From: Gnetum montanum
Taxonomy: Eukaryota; Streptophyta; Gnetopsida; Gnetales; Gnetaceae
Direction of reading: 5' to 3'
Length of the DNA: 64,000 nt
NCBI GenBank assembly: GCA_015680685.1
Contig: MNCI01011459.1
Coordinates: forward strand, 16,031-80,030
Shown here: in pieces, positions 34,462 to 45,304 of the stretch
How positions within the stretch are numbered: the first letter of the stretch is position 1
Layout of the letters: each line of letters starts with the position of its first letter
Notes under the pieces: generated by a model
What the model saw: only the letters and a program-made list of their open reading frames with translations
Database searches by the model: none
Told to the model about the DNA's origin: nothing
Made by a program: the position numbers and the translations under genes

Positions 34462-36322
34462 ATGTCTCTCTCACAAGACTATGATAACGTAATAACTAGT
34501 AAGGTAATTCATTGGAGAACCAACGAATTATACAATGATGAAGATGAAGGTTGGAGTACCCAATCTGATGTAAGGGTCTCCTATAAACATAAACAAAGAC
34601 AACGTCATCCCAAATCATGAATGCATAACATACCTAGTGACGATGAACCCCTACTGGCCACTACAAGCCTAATGGAAATACAAGAGCCTATTCGAATATC
34701 CCACAGGGATTGCAAGGAAAACCATCTACCTAGGCTTGACTTAAAAAACTTTCTGAAATTCTCAGGAGGTTATGAATTAGATCCACAACAACATTTACGA
34801 GCCTTCTACGATGCCTGTGCATGGAACAACATTGATAATGGATGGCAAAAACTTAATCTCTTTCCTATGACACTCATTGGCCACGCAAAAGTATGGTATA
34901 GGTCCTTAAAATCAAAATCAATCCGATGTTGGCCAACAATGGTATAACTCTTCAACGAAAGATATCAAACTTATGCGAGAGTGTCAGCCTTGAGGAGACA
35001 AATCCAAGAATGGAAACAAGTGCAACACAAACCCTTGGACATGGCCTTAGAAAGATATTATGCATTATTAAACAATTTCCTAGGCCATGAGTTCTTCAAG
35101 GAAAGGCTAATGTACCACATTATAGATGGGCTCTATAATGAAACAAGGGAAACCCTAGGGATGTATGCCCGAGGTCAACTATACAAACTATGAACCCACC
35201 AACTCCAAGAGCTTATTAAGCGGGTAGCAAAAGAAGAAGGAGAAATGACTAAATGGGAGAATGCTGAAAAATATCAACAAGCCCAAAAATCAATAAGGGC
35301 CCTTAATTATGAAGAGGAGAAATCAACTCACCGCAAGGAGGTGGAACCATCTTTGCAAGTACTACAATCATTGGATGAAGTTGATGCAAAGATCAATAAG
35401 ATGATGGAACGGATGCATGAAAAATGTGGAGAATATGCCAACACTATTAGAGGTAGAGTTATGACAACCCACAAAATAGCACAAAACATATTTAGATAAT
35501 CAAAACGAAGGGTTAAAGAGAATAACAACTTAACTGCCAATCATATGTATTAATGTAACATTTTCCTGTACAATCATCCCAAGGGCCAATGTCCAATCTT
35601 ATCACAATTGCATGAGCATTGGGGAAGTGTTACATCTAGGGTTCGTACAAAAATACTATGTTCGATCACAGTGACAACAATCCCAATTGTGGGGGAGGCC
35701 ACCCCCAAACTAGTTACACCCTTCATACCATCCAAACTCAAGTGCTTATCAAGTTCAACATCCTATTTCCCCAACTGGGTCAACATCCTCTATCTCACTA
35801 TATTATTATTATTCTCCTCAATACTATCAGCCTATATCCTCTCCAATAGGACCACCACCTTGTGTACATTACACTTCTCCTCAATTTCAACATTCTCATC
35901 CTTCACCTCCTTCTACATAGCCATCATTTGTGCCCGAAGGATTTGCACCACAGCATCAACCCACAAACGTTACTTTTTCTTCTACTGTCAACAGTAGTGG
36001 GAATCATCCACAACATCATAGGTGTCCCTTATTTAGACATGACTATAGAAAGGGACACCACAGTTCAAAAACCACTGCATCCACCAACTCAGCACAAGTC
36101 CAACACTATAGTGCATCTTCCTCTTTGAACCCAACACCTCATGTTACCTTAGTAGGGCCACCACTTAATACTCCAACAACCATGGGGCCTAATGGATATA
36201 GCCACAGGGGGAGACATGATGATCCTTGCATACCATCTTACGGTCACAAGTACCATAATGGGTCAACTCCTTATAAATTAACCACATCTTATAACTTGCC
36301 CCACTATGTCAACTCTAATTAA
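34462..36322 (+). pseudogene. gag of element C, lightly broken
   Basis: Starts near MSLSQDYDN at 34462. The retrotransposon Gag core is well preserved: LPRLDLKNFLKFSGGYELDP, HLRAFYDACAW, WQKLNLFPMTLIGHAKVWYR at 34720-34910, then ALRRQIQEWKQ, LGHEFFKERLMYHIIDGL and ETRETLGMYARGQLYKL. A Lys/Glu-rich linker runs at 35245-35499. YNHPKGQCP near 35575 aligns with the Cys/His knuckle of element D, and a Pro/Ser/Thr/His-rich tail with PLFRHDYRKGHH ends near 36322. Breaks include stops after 34944, after 35190 and near 35500. It encoded the particle protein. Confidence 0.8.
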
Positions 36323-38188
36323 GTGTGTGAACCCCAATGGGGTAAGTATGACNTGTCTCTTTATATTTTTATAAGTAATCTCATCTACAAATAAAGCACT
36401 CATGTGACTCATTGGTTAAGGTGTTGTTCTATGCTATCAAGTCTCGGGTGACTAATTATTTGAACAGCAAGCCCACAACATCTACCTACCCATTCCATTA
36501 ATAAGAGGTTCTACCCTAGGTACAATGATATTCCTAATCATTAAAACTTAAAGTAACCATATGTTATTATACCTAGAGTGAAGAAGGATAGACCAAGAGG
36601 GAATGGCTAGGGTGTGACATCAAGGGGACTTGTGGATTCTCTTTGGTAACATCTATAGGAGTTATCATGTAGCTTAGTTGTACTAAGATCCTTGTAGATC
36701 TAACAAAAAATGGGAGTAAGAGTAATCAAAAGGCACTCAACCAAAAAAATAATAATGCTAATCTAGGGGATCGCATTGGAAAAACATGCACCCATGCCTG
36801 AAGGTAGGTAGCTTCTCTAGATTAAGCAATACTTCAAAAAAAATGTGTGCCACAAAGCAAAATCACTCCTCCCTTGAACGAAATGCCAAGTGATTGTACA
36901 CCTTGCTATCATGGTGCTCTTATGGTTGTCCATCATTGGATGAAGAAATATGATGTCACTGATCAAAGGCATGGACTTGGTCCTGATTTTGGAGTGAAAG
37001 GTTAATGACACATTAATCATGCCTTACACTAAGGATTCATTCCACCCTAGGCCAATTACCTCATGTCCCACTCTCTACAATCCCTTCTACAATTCATTCC
37101 ATCTTGTTGTTCATGTAATTGGAATTCATGATTTGTGTAGCATTGAATTTATACCTCATCACGGTGGTAATTAACATGTGTGTGTTTTGTGAAATTATTG
37201 TGGATTACATTTAACCCTTCTAGTGCATACAGAAATTTTAAGGTGTGGTTACATAAGGGCATTATAGGTAGGAACCTACTTTGGGGAGGACCCACTTGCA
37301 TGAATTTTATAATTTGCACTCGTAACACATTACCCTCACATCATTTTATACCCTCTGAGTATTGTATTATACCATTCTTATTTCCCTTATCATCTTGCCC
37401 ATTCAAACGTTCCTATGTACAAACACATGTCCTTTTTCCTCATACTCCACGATTTTCATTGCCAAATTTTACACTACTATCCTTTTTATGCCTTTTGACT
37501 AATCATTCTTACCCTAGACCCCTTACATTGACTTTATGTCCTCCATTTATACCAAATAATTTCCAAAGTGTATCAATTTTTCCAAGTACCCTAGTTTCGA
37601 TAGGCCGCGATATCGAGTTGGCTGTGATATCGGGTCCCCGCTATCGAGTACATGATATCGCATCCTCAAAAACTATATATATGGATCCCCTTACCCCTTG
37701 CAAACTTCAACATCATTTGTAACTATTCACATGGGAGAGTTTTTAAAATTTTCTTCTACGATTTGCGATTGTGCATCTCTTGTTCCAATAGCCATAACTC
37801 ACTCGCTAACGCTCTAATTTTTATTTCATCTGAACCTACCAAAACCTGGAGTGTTCAGCTTAGTTGTGGGGGAGGGGTACACTTTGAATTGGGCATAAAT
37901 TTTTCAAAATTTTTCATCACCCAAAGGACACTATCAAGGTTAATTGATTATGAAAAGTGATAAACATCTACCAAAAATAATTTCATCTCCTCACTTATAC
38001 CAGGAAATTAAATGTGAAGCCACATAATCAAAGGGAGTCAAATATTAAAAATTTTTGGGGATATTTTTACAAAAAATTCCTAACTTTAAATCACATGGAA
38101 TGAGAAATTAATTCATTAAGGTAAGAAGTAAGATATAACTTAACTTTGGTAAACAACCTTACTAATGATTGGCCTCGTGTGATTGTAG
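36323..38188 (+). other. Spacer of element C between gag and second ORF
   Basis: Occupies the place of pol but shows no protease, RT or integrase. Shared spacer blocks occur at 36600-36640 (GGGAATGG...GTGTGACATCAAGGGGACTT) and 37260-37310 (GGGGAGGACCCACTTGC). A patch at 37605-37690 has four GATATC-type words followed by ATATATATGG, echoing the LTR promoter. Frames at 37180-37722 and 37652-37960 are not supported as genes. Confidence 0.55.
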
Positions 38189-39900
38189 ATGGCCCCAAAG
38201 CATGGACAACAAGAAGAACCCTCTCAAGGTGTGTCTAAGTGACCTAGGAGGGATAGAGGACAAGTGTCTATCAAACAATGTGTAGAGCTAGAGGTGCAAT
38301 AATTTAGTATCCATCAACAAACTCTTGCTATTGTACAATCAAGATAGGAAAAAGGAGGAGCTACTGCTATGCTTGAACACGTTGTCCCTGGAATATGTTC
38401 AGGCCATCCATGAAAGGTCCACGTTAGCTACAGTGATCATGGAATTGAACTTCAAACCTTTCATAGAATTTTCTCTTCAGATCATTAGGGACCAACTCAA
38501 AGGATCCCCATTATGGCCTATCCTCTCCGATAGTGGTGCCTGGTACTTAGGAGAAACATACCAATTTTGGCACAATAAGGAAGAAGGAACCAAAATTGAC
38601 ATTGGTGGTGTGTCTATAGATTTTTCTACCAAGGCCATCTCAAAAGTACTAAACCTTCCAAATTCAGGGCTAAAAGTTGCTCACCTGTCCACTTGCTTTG
38701 ATGTGGATGCACGTAAGACTTGGTTGAAGAGGACATACGGTAGAGAAGATAAGACATATGGAGAGTTGGCACTAGAGGAAAGGATATATTTCAAGATTGG
38801 TACTTATCACATCTTCCCCATAAGAGGATTAAATAAGATTTTAACATATGTGGCAAGAGGAAGTGCGATATTGATGGGCAAGGTTAATGCTAACCTTCCT
38901 CATCTATATCTCATGGAGATCTTGAGGCAGTTTGAAGAATGCAAGATAGGGAAGTTCACGTTGCCCTTCCTTTGTCTCATTAGGGAGCTGTGCAAGCATG
39001 CTGGAATTTTGGGGTATACCAATGACATCCCTAGAAGAGCCTAAAATGCTTCATTCACTACACTGTTGAAGCCACCAGCTCCAAGGAAAAGTGCTGGTGA
39101 GACACTGGAGCCAGAGCCAGAGCAAGAGCAAGAATATATGGTGGGACTCACTAAAACTCAAACTGCAGGGCCTAGCCAACTTCCAAGCATAGGGCCTAGT
39201 CAACAATAAGAAGCAGGACCTAGCATGAGCTAGTAAGATCAACCACTGTCACTGTCGCAGCATTACCGATCGTCGATGAGCCACCTCAGGGCCATCGCTA
39301 AGATAGTCAGTTGGGGAAGTTGTGATGATGCTAATCTTTTCTAGCATCATTGACAACATCGTATGACCCTTAGTTTCTATCGATCATAGCTTCCCTAGCA
39401 TTATTAAACTTGCAGTATGTCAATCTAGCCATGTTGATAGTAGGATGCTCGAGAACAAAGCTCGAGAAGCAGGTAGCTTCCACCTACACCAAATATGAAG
39501 CAAAATTTTTGGAGCACAAGAAAATGTTGCAAAATCTAGAAGTTGCAAATTCTAAACTAGAGGTGGTTGAGACCAGCTACCAGGGCCAGAGAGATGTCAT
39601 AGTAGACATGGCTTGATGGCTTATGGATTTTCAAGAGTACAAGGATAAAGCCAGAGCCTACAAGAAGGAATGACAATTGTTTGTAGCCTGGTACGTTAAA
39701 GTAAATAAGATGTTCCCACAACTACTGCTCCCATGGGAGGTGTCAACTCCATCAAACATTGGAGCATTAGCATGGATGGCACAAGATCCCCGAACGGAAG
39801 AGGAAAAGCTCTAGGCACTACTTCAAAGACATCAAATTCCAAAACCTGGAACACAGGACAAGGGGAAGCAATACATGGAGGATCCACTGCCACCTAGAAC
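38189..39900 (+). pseudogene. Second ORF of element C: plant-transposon-protein-like domain, long open stretch
   Basis: Starts MAPKHGQQEEPSQG. After early stops, a 239-codon stretch (38325-39044) is fully open. Key segments in order are LEYVQAIHERS, VIMELNFKPFIEFSLQIIRD, GSPLWPILSDSGAWYLGETY, KIDIGGVSIDFSTKAISKVL, LALEERIYFKIGTYHIFPIR, ARGSAILMGKVNANLPHLYL and LPFLCLIRELCKHAGI. The pattern (G-V-.-I-.-F-S, then L-P-F-.-.-L-I-.-.-L-C-.-.-A-G) resembles the putative plant transposon protein family. A charged linker follows, then a shortened coiled coil (39410-39616, SRTKLEKQVAS). Part of the coiled coil present in B is deleted near 39380. Its role in retrotransposition is not known. Confidence 0.7.
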
Positions 39901-40079
39901 CACATGAGTTCCAATAAAGTTCTATCTCTATGTCCCAATTTTGTTTTGTTTAGTCCCACACTACTGCATAAATAATTTCTAATTAGTCAATAATCCCATA
40001 CCTATCCACTGTGTAATGAATTGGACTCATTCTCATTTTGTTTGACTCAAGGATGAGTTTTCATTCAGTCATGGAGGTA

Positions 40080-40938
40080 TGATGAATCGTGATTCATTGG
40101 GCTCCAATATCAAAGCCTCAATATCGGATCTATGATATTGGGTACATGATATCGTGACCTAAGTAACGATATCAGGTACACAATATCGTGACTTTTGTGT
40201 GGACTTATAAATACACATATAGATGCACAAAGGAGAAGTACGATAAGATAGGAAAGTTAGAGTAGTCTTTTAGTTTTCATTTTTAGTTCTTCTCAACCCT
40301 TTCTCCCAGTGCATGCCCACAGTGTGATGATTGTAATTGTATGACATTCTTTATTCGAGTGTGACATACTTGGACATGCACATGACCAAAAATAAAGATC
40401 GAGATTACTTCATGATTTCAGCATTCACTTAGTTTAATTATTTAATTGTTATTGTTATTTATCATTATTAAACATGGAATGAGTATGACTTAATCACGAG
40501 CATCTATGTGTAACTACTTGGTATCCTAGTAGCATACTTGGGCCATGCGCTTGGTAATCCCAATGGTAGTCATGCATGAGGTCCAATATGTGTACGGATG
40601 ATTAAGGAACGGATGCTCATCACACTTAGGCTAGCTTAGATTCTCTTTCCCTTTCTCTTGTTATTTTAACTCTCTCTCCCCTTTCCTCTTAGCTTAATTA
40701 AAGATTACTTTCCATTGTCTCTAGGAGTAGCATTAGTTTAGGAACACATCATACACCTCACTCTAGACTAAACCATACATAACAAAGCAAATACTAGTCT
40801 AGGTGGAAAGACAACAAACTATGATCAATGAGTAACTATCTAGATACCACAACTAGCCCATCTACGGAATTTGATTGAACCGTGCGTGAAATGCTCGTAT
40901 TCGTATGGTTGAGTGTAGGGGTACCTCGTCACTCATCA
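40080..40938 (+). repeat. 3' LTR of element C (859 bp)
   Basis: Preceded by the polypurine tract CAGTCATGGAGGTA. TGATGAATCG to ACTCATCA. TATA box TATAAATA at 40206-40213, with an expanded GATATC cluster upstream (40110-40195). Confidence 0.93.
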
Positions 40939-40943
40939 ATGAT

Positions 40944-41772
40944 TACATGAGTAATTGATTAGAGTTTGTGATCATTTTCTTTCCACATGAGTTAGTAAAA
41001 TCGATGTGTATAGTTTAACTCACAGTGAGGTACATGATATTGATGTCATATGGACCATGTTGCTCCTAGTAAACATGAAGTGAATGGAAAGTAAAGGTAG
41101 GATTTTCTAAATCTAAGTGACAATAAACAAGTTTAATCTAGCCTCTACGATGAGTAGTCAATCCTAACCTTCCATTCACATCTTGGACTTCATGTAACTA
41201 CTACTGGGATTATCAAGCACCACACTACTAGGTGTACCAAGTGATAGTACTACTAGATAACGAAGAACTTACACTTAAGTGTTTGAGTTTAGTGGTATTC
41301 ATTTCACTTAACAATAGGAATAGAAAATTCCATAGGAAGTAAACTAGTAACTAATGAAAACAATAAACATTAAGCTAAGTGAAAATAGAAAAATTATTCT
41401 AAGTGTAAGTAATAAAGAATAAGTGATGCTACAATGATGTAGAGTAATCTTGATCTTTATTTTCATGCATGAAATGTGCCCAAGTACATCTCACTCAAAT
41501 AAAAACTCTATTCAATTACAAAACATCACACTATGGGCATATATTCCTAAGTGCTAAGTGCTAAAATAAAGAAAAAAACTGATGTAATTTTGCTAAGTGT
41601 GAAATGAACTTGTATGTGGATAGTGTGCCTAAGTGTTGTATTTATAAGCCTACACACAGTTGCGAAATTGGATACATGACATCATATCTTGTGCCTTAAT
41701 ATCGAGGATTCAATATTATGACTTTGATATCATATACCCGATATCATGGCCAAGAAAAAAATTGATTTATCA
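40944..41772 (-). repeat. 5' LTR of element A, second fragment
   Basis: Continues from 33509 after removal of C and its duplicate ATGAT. It matches the left LTR through to GATTTATCA. TATA box (complement) at 41639-41646. CACTT follows at 41773-41777. Confidence 0.9.
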
Positions 41773-41777
41773 CACTT

Positions 41778-42379
41778 AATCTAAAAAATCATAATTTTCA
41801 AGCCATATAAATAAGTAAAATTTTTTAATCTATTAATTGGGCAAGTATCACAAGCAAAACATGAAACATCCATAGTCCATAAGTGAAACCAAAACAAAAC
41901 ACAAATCAACAACATTTGAACTTTGAAGTTGACTTGAATAGTATACAAGAGTTATTAAAATAAAGTAACCAAATCTAAATAATAAACATAAAATTTTAAG
42001 CTACCTTATGTAGGAAACAACCAAGACAAATATACTAGAACTCACTTTGGGTCCTAATTTCAATAAGGCTCATTGGACTAGAAAATGAAAGAGTTGATGA
42101 TTTTAAAGTGATATGCATAATATATGGTATCCCCAACTCCATATCTCAAATAGATCTCATGAACACTATAGATTAGATATATGATTTCAAAAGGATCATT
42201 TGGTTTTCATTTTGATCAATGACAAGTGGTAGATACCACTAGCGAAATAAGATCCTAGAGAGCTATCTACAATAGAAATTTCATCTTAAAATATAGTGAT
42301 TTCAGATACCATGAGTTGGAGGATGGTCCTATTCTAATTATACAAATTATGGCATATAGCATCATGGTAAAGTAATGAA
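41778..42379. other. AT-rich DNA without recognised genes
   Basis: Host or older repeat sequence into which element A inserted. No coding frame or repeat is recognised. Confidence 0.5.
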
Positions 42380-43860
42380 GTACAACATGCTATCCAAAAT
42401 AAGAAAAAAATGCTTTAAGAAACAATAGCAAAGTGGTAGCTAAGAAAAAAAATCTAATATACATAATGAAAAAGAAGGGAGCAATCATAGTAGTAATCAA
42501 AGCCAAACATATGGCCTTGGATAGCTTTTATGAAAAATTAATAACAACTGAAGGAGAAAAATATATTTATAAATTGGAAAAAATTAGAAATAAGAAATGT
42601 AAGGACATTGGTCATGTCAAATACATTAATGAAGTAGATGAAATAATTTCTAAGAAAAGACATCTAAGAAGAAGAACCAAATTTTGGTTTGATTAATGAA
42701 CTTTCCTTATTTGAGATGAAGACAACCTTATATCAAAGATAAAAAATGGAAAATTTTTTAGATTATATAACATTTCCATGAAAGCTTGGAAAGTATTAGA
42801 AGATACAAAAATTTCTTAGCTAACATAATTATTTAACCTAATTTTAAAGGATGGAAAAATGCTAAACAATTGCTGAAAAAGCTTTATTATTTCAATTTAT
42901 AAAAATAAAGGGGACATTAAATTTTGCAAATTATAGAGGGATCAAGCTAATGAGCCATACTATGAAGCTTTGAAAGAAAGTTGTAAAGAAGCATCTCCAA
43001 CTTGAATCAACAATGTCATAAAATTAATTTGCATTTATTCCATGAAGATCTACTATAGAGGATATTTTCTTGATATGAAAATTGATGGAGAAATTTAGAA
43101 AACATTGAAAAATTATATATATGTCTTCATTGATTTGGAAAAAGCATATGATAAAGTGAGTAGAGATATTATTTGGTAGACCTTCTGGAAAAAAACCATC
43201 CTTGACAAATATATTAAAGTGATTCAAGACATGTATAAGAGGCTTCTAGTAAAATTTGAACAACTTGTGGAAAAACATTTGAATTTTCTAGTCATATTAG
43301 TTCTACATCAAGGTTTTGCACTTAGCTCATACTTATTTGCCATTATTATGAAGAAAAAAATAAAATACAATATGAAATTTCATGGTGTATACAATTTATA
43401 GATGATATTGTGTTGATGTGTATATCTCAAGGAAATGTTACTTCTAAAATGGAGAAGTGGAGATGTGCTTTAGAATCAAAATAATTAAAAATAAATATAA
43501 GTAAGATAGAAATTATAGAATAATTTTTTAATAATAGCAAAAATAGTGGTAAAATAGAAGTGACAACTCAAGGTAAAAGAGTCTCTTACTACAAATAGCT
43601 CCACTACCTAGGATCAATCCTCCAACTAGATGGTGAAATTGATAAAGATGTACAAAATAGAATTGAGGTAGAATGGTCAAAATAGAGATAGACTAATGGT
43701 GGTCTATATGATAAAATAATACTAATAAAATTTAAGGAAAAATTTTATAGGATAATAATGAGGCCTACTATTTTATATGGTACTAAATGTTGGACAATAT
43801 AAAAGAGGCATGAGGATCAATACCCAAACTAGTGAACAAATCATATCTCAAATGATACTA
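42380..43860 (+). pseudogene. Second LINE remnant (RTE-like) with RT domain
   Basis: Multi-frame reading gives an ordered non-LTR ORF2. An upstream spacer reads SFYEKLITTEGEKYIYKLEK and DIGHVKYINEVDEI (42500-42660). Then come the RT N-terminal NYRGIKLMSHTMKL (near 42935), NQFAFIPWRSTIEDIFLI (near 43025), VFIDLEKAYDKVSRDIIW (near 43125), ALSSYLFAIIM (43330), YKIELR after DGEIDKDV (43640) and RPTILYG (43770). Fixed RTE-type words elsewhere are FMPGRSTTEAI and FIDLEKAYDKV. The ADD catalytic loop is not intact. It differs clearly from the LINE at 10.2 kb. Confidence 0.75.
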
Positions 43861-44495
43861 CATTTGAGATAAAAAAAAGATCCCACATCATAAGGTTTGC
43901 TCTAACTTTTTTCCATCTTATCTATATTTTATTGTGCTATTTTTGATCCCCTCCTTATCTCAATTTCTCTCTCTCTTTCTCTTTGTTTTCTACTACTTTT
44001 CTTCTATCTCCTTTATTGAGTTTCATGTACCTCTTTCAATTTCATTCTATCCCATTCTCCTAACTATGTTCTATAACATACTATGATAAGGAAATTAATT
44101 AGCAATCTACCTCATGCAGTGAGTAATGAGGATTTTTCCATTTTCAACTCCATGTGAGGATGTGTTGAGTTTGAGTGGGATAGAGAAGGAATTAAATCTA
44201 TGAAGCATCAATCAACATTAAAGCATGGGTTTTAGCTATATCCTCCTTCTATAGCATAGCACCACATTTTGGTGTATTGGCAATGGCCCTTATTTTTTCC
44301 CCAATTTTATTATTTTCTTAAATTTGCAAGTCTATTTTTATCTCTCCTCTCTTACTTCTTTATTATTCCTTCTAACTTCCTTTCCTATCTCATTCCCTTT
44401 CCTCTCATCATCACATTCAATGAAAATTAAGTGAAATTTTTTAATTTTGGCAAGGGTGTATTAAGGACATAAGTGGAATAGGGTGTAAATATCAT
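43861..44495. other. CT-rich and AT-rich DNA without recognised genes
   Basis: A pyrimidine-rich stretch (43920-44060, TCTCTCTCTTTCTC) and plain AT-rich DNA. No gene is seen. Confidence 0.5.
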
Positions 44496-45304
44496 TGATG
44501 AGTGGCAAGGTACCCCTACACTCAACCATATGAATACAAGCATTTCACATGCGATCCGGTTGAACTCCAAAGGAGTAAGTGCTTACACGCCTTAATGGAA
44601 CACTAAGAGTTAATAAATCATTGTCTTCCGAAACTTACTTGTATTGTCATGGTTGTATGGTTAAGTAAGCTTGAGGTATATAATTTTTATAACTTTTATC
44701 TTTTTAAGGTCTTATGCTAATAGAGGAAGGTAAGGAGAACTAAGTGACTAACTTCCATTAACTATTCACTAACTAACTTCTAATTGTTCCTAACACCAGT
44801 ATCTGTTCCCACTTGCCACACATCCTAAACTAGTGCAACGCTTCTGGGATTACCAAACGCTAATCGTTACTAGGTTACCAAGTGCTACACATGCTCAAAG
44901 CAGTCGTATTGAGTGTACTTAACTAGGAGAGTCAAGGGTTGAGAGAGAGATTAATTAACTAGGAAAGCATTTAAATATTCAACAATAATTAATTACTATT
45001 TAGCTTAATCTATATGCTGCAAGTCTTATCATAAAGTTTATCTTTATTTCCATACAAAAATGTGTGCTTAGATACAATTTTCTCAAATAAAGATCTATTC
45101 ACTTTAAGACTCCTACTACGGGCACATGGAAATTATTGTAACTATGGAATGGTAAAACTGCAAGAGTTTAGCTAAGGGTTTAAGTCTAACTATCCAGAAT
45201 AAGGGAAGCTACCTCTTATTTATAGAAAATAAAATGGGACATGATATCGCATATGCGATATCGTAGGGTGGATGCGATATCGCGTACATGATATCGTGGG
45301 TCAT
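44496..45304 (-). repeat. 3' LTR of element D (about 809 bp)
   Basis: Plus-strand start TGATGAGTGGCAAGGTACCC. The other terminus is shortened near GTGGGTCAT, where the expected TCATCA end appears damaged. TATA box (complement) TATTTATA at 45217-45224, with CGATATCG-type palindromes at 45240-45300 that still keep CpG. Closest relative: LTR of X. Confidence 0.85.

Larger units (their letters stand above)
33510..40938 (+). mobile_element. Non-autonomous Athila-like LTR retrotransposon C (gag + second ORF, no pol)
   Basis: Complete two-LTR copy, 7.4 kb, inserted into A's 5' LTR. Flanks GTGAT (33505-33509) and ATGAT (40939-40943) form a target duplication with one change; the uninterrupted LTR at 15530 confirms the empty site. 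Order: 5' LTR, primer site, gag, spacer, second ORF (shorter coiled coil than in B), polypurine tract, 3' LTR. No protease, RT, RNase H or integrase is visible. One undetermined base (n) lies at 36353. Confidence 0.92.
15443..41772 (-). mobile_element. Athila-like non-autonomous LTR retrotransposon A, split by elements B and C
   Basis: The element is flanked by a perfect 5-bp duplication, CACTT, at 15438-15442 and 41773-41777. Removing B (17379-26474 with one duplicate) and C (33510-40943 with one duplicate) leaves about 9.8 kb. Order on the minus strand: 5' LTR (41772 to 33418, interrupted), primer site (33417-33401), gag remnant, dead protease, post-protease frame, spacer, second ORF (28358 to 16500, interrupted), polypurine tract, 3' LTR (16364 to 15443). 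No reverse transcriptase, RNase H or integrase is present. It is the oldest layer of the nest. Confidence 0.85.

Noticed and set aside
36353-36353. Ambiguous base n
   Set aside because: Single undetermined base in the spacer of C; no biological meaning.
37180-37722. 180-codon plus-strand frame in the spacer of element C
   Set aside because: The region aligns with non-coding spacers of B and E and the frame is not kept there.
17384-40938. Idea that B and C retain hidden pol in another frame
   Set aside because: I looked for RT (YVDD/FMDD), RNase H and integrase (DNG, PQ.NG) words in the gag-to-second-ORF spacers on both strands and saw none; D shows these remain readable even in decayed copies.
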